DNA of 43,275 bases, from positions 1 through 43,275 of the forward strand of contig DATDEH010000084.1 in the NCBI GenBank assembly GCA_036523395.1, read 5' to 3'. How positions within the stretch are numbered: the stretch's first letter is position 1; every line of letters starts with the position of its first letter. Positions 42,040 to 43,275 of the stretch are shown one piece after another. A program made the position numbers and the translations under genes. Below the pieces are notes generated by a model. The model had not been told where the DNA came from. It ran no database searches and saw only the letters and a list, made by a program, of their open reading frames with translations. Source of the stretch: Candidatus Limnocylindria bacterium. GTDB taxonomy: Bacteria; Chloroflexota; Limnocylindria; P2-11E.

Positions 42040-43275
42040 TTACAGCTCGCGCGATTTCTCCAGTCGGACGGCGGCCTCGGCGCGGTTCGACGCGCCGAGC
42101 TTGGCGCGCGCATTCGCGAGATGACGCGCGACGGTGTGCGGGCTGAGGTACAGGCGTTCCGCGATCTGGCGATTCGTGAGGCCGTCCGCCGCCAGCGACA
42201 ACACCTCGACCTCGCGTTCGCTCAGGGTCATGGTCGGCCCTGCGTGCGAAGACAGTTTCGCGGCGGAGCGGCCCACGTCGTCGTTGCGCTTCGCGAGCCG
42301 CGCGAGGATGTCCCGCGCTTGCATCGTGCCGACGAGCCCGAGGACGTCGACGGCCGCAGTGCGCGCGGCGCTCGCCACGTTTGGGTCGTCCAGGTGGCGC
42401 ATGACGACCTCCGTCGTGACCGCGGGCCTGCCCGCCGTGAGCGCGAGCTCGAGGATCGATCGGCCGCGCTCGCCGGTGACCGTCATCGCTAGCGCCGCAT
42501 CCGCCGCGACATCTGGCGGAGTGAGGATCGGCTGCCGCCATGCGGTGATGTCGAGGAGCCGATGGAGGCGGCCCGCCGTCGAGCCCTGCGGCTCGATCGC
42601 GAGCATCCACACCAAGGCACTGATCTGCAGCCACACGTTGCCTGCGCGCCGAGCAAGGTGCTCGGCTTCGCGGAAGGCGTCGTAGTTCCGCTCGGCGTAG
42701 CCCGAGAGGAACACGGGCAGGCCTCGGAGACCGGGCGTGCCGCGTCGCGCCTTTGCGAGAAGTCCCGCAAGCTCGGTATCTCGACTGCGCCGTCCCGCGC
42801 GAAGCTCACTGGCCACGATCCATGAGATGCCTTGCAGCTCGGCGCGGGGCGCCGCCAGCCGCACCGCGATGCGCTCTGCGACGTGTGCCGCCCACCCGAG
42901 TGAGTCGTCATCTCGCAGCGCGAGGAACGGCATGAGATAGAAGAGCATCTCCCAGACGCCCAGTGGCGACGGCCCCGTCGGGCGGCACGCATGCGCAGGA
43001 AACGCGAGCTCGAACTCATGCTTTTCGCCCATGCCGAGCCGAACCAGCTTCGCTAGATCGTGTGCGACGACGCGTAGCGGCTCCCCCTCGTCGCCCAGGC
43101 GCTGCGATTCGTGCGCGAGCGCGTGCGCAACCTCGAGCCGTCCGCCCTGCGCCTCGCCGATGGCCAATTCAAGCGTGTCGTGCAACCGCCGGTAGCGGAG
43201 GTGCCTACCGATCGGGATGTCGTCCCGCTTGAAAAGTAGATCTGGGTAGTAGTTCGCGATGCGCTGCGCCCAGTG
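42040..43275 (-). CDS. LuxR-family transcriptional regulator, N-terminus off the window
   Basis: The frame is open to the right edge, so about 411 residues are visible and the start lies outside. Its last 60 residues are a LuxR/GerE helix-turn-helix: LSEREVEVLSLAADGLTNRQIAERLYLSPHTVARHLANARAKLG. The long upstream part is helical and repetitive (HEAT/TPR-like; AARTAAVDVLGLVGTMQARDILARLAKR), as in large LuxR regulators such as MalT-type or AAA-linked ones. No receiver domain is visible. The signal is unknown; the missing part could hold an ATPase or a sensor domain. Confidence 0.88.
   Translation of the reverse strand, partial: HWAQRIANYYPDLLFKRDDIPIGRHLRYRRLHDTLELAIGEAQGGRLEVAHALAHESQRLGDEGEPLRVVAHDLAKLVRLGMGEKHEFELAFPAHACRPTGPSPLGVWEMLFYLMPFLALRDDDSLGWAAHVAERIAVRLAAPRAELQGISWIVASELRAGRRSRDTELAGLLAKARRGTPGLRGLPVFLSGYAERNYDAFREAEHLARRAGNVWLQISALVWMLAIEPQGSTAGRLHRLLDITAWRQPILTPPDVAADAALAMTVTGERGRSILELALTAGRPAVTTEVVMRHLDDPNVASAARTAAVDVLGLVGTMQARDILARLAKRNDDVGRSAAKLSSHAGPTMTLSEREVEVLSLAADGLTNRQIAERLYLSPHTVARHLANARAKLGASNRAEAAVRLEKSREL

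Noticed and set aside
41156-42634. 492-residue minus-strand open frame
   Set aside because: Crosses tmk, darA and the LuxR gene in a wrong frame; the LuxR reading frame in this region is well supported.

Overview
The window is GC-rich, densely packed chromosomal DNA with many stop/start overlaps (ATGA, GTGA, TAGTG). There is no insertion sequence, phage gene or CRISPR array. The gene mix suggests an uncultivated Chloroflexota, for example the Limnocylindria/CSP1-4 area. It includes RicT, a DarA-type c-di-AMP receptor, an R3H-AAA ATPase of the Ycf45 kind, LemA-HtpX, PdxS-PdxT, a short-form 6-phosphogluconate dehydrogenase, a class A penicillin-binding protein and a mycobacterial-style phosphatidylinositol-mannoside gene set. 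The phylum is an inference from gene content; no marker tree could be run.

Layout. (1) 1-6.5 kb: oxidative pentose phosphate and gluconate genes. zwf (cut by the window edge) and gnd read left; transketolase, a degenerate sensor-kinase-like membrane protein and an FGGY sugar kinase read right. (2) 6.5-9.1 kb: lemA, htpX and a membrane-anchored beta-propeller. (3) 9.2-12 kb: a CaiB-type CoA-transferase, a crotonase and two small membrane proteins. (4) 12-16.4 kb, minus: a peptide-type ABC transporter (binding lipoprotein plus two permeases, no ATPase) ending in a lactonase-like metallo-hydrolase. (5) 16.4-22.1 kb, minus: a seven-gene overlapping cluster: ArsR-like regulator, phosphatidylinositol(-phosphate) synthase, inositol-3-phosphate synthase, two acyltransferases, a PHP phosphoesterase and a PimA-like mannosyltransferase. 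This is the most interesting part of the window. (6) 22.2-25.3 kb: a CsoR-like regulator with membrane protein(s), rarA overlapping tatC tail to tail, and tRNA-Arg(CCG). (7) 25.3-31.4 kb: small stress/membrane proteins, a STAND/ATPase_2-type ATPase behind a perfect palindrome, a class A PBP, a polyprenyl diphosphate synthase and a DinB-like protein. (8) 31.5-36.4 kb, minus: HNH nuclease, two paralogous glycosyltransferases, holB and ricT. (9) 36.5-43.3 kb: pdxS-pdxT, a GNAT-like protein, a small frameshifted ORF, an R3H-AAA ATPase, tmk, darA and a LuxR-type regulator cut by the right edge.

How the genes work together. Inositol-3-phosphate synthase draws inositol phosphate from glucose-6-phosphate, CDP-diacylglycerol supplies the lipid, PimA would mannosylate the product and the acyltransferases would acylate it. 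The PHP protein is a candidate for the phosphatase step. The pentose phosphate block feeds from the same glucose-6-phosphate pool. Many first genes of transcription units have a TANNNT-like hexamer 6-7 bases before the start codon and no ribosome-binding site, suggesting that leaderless transcripts are common in this organism.
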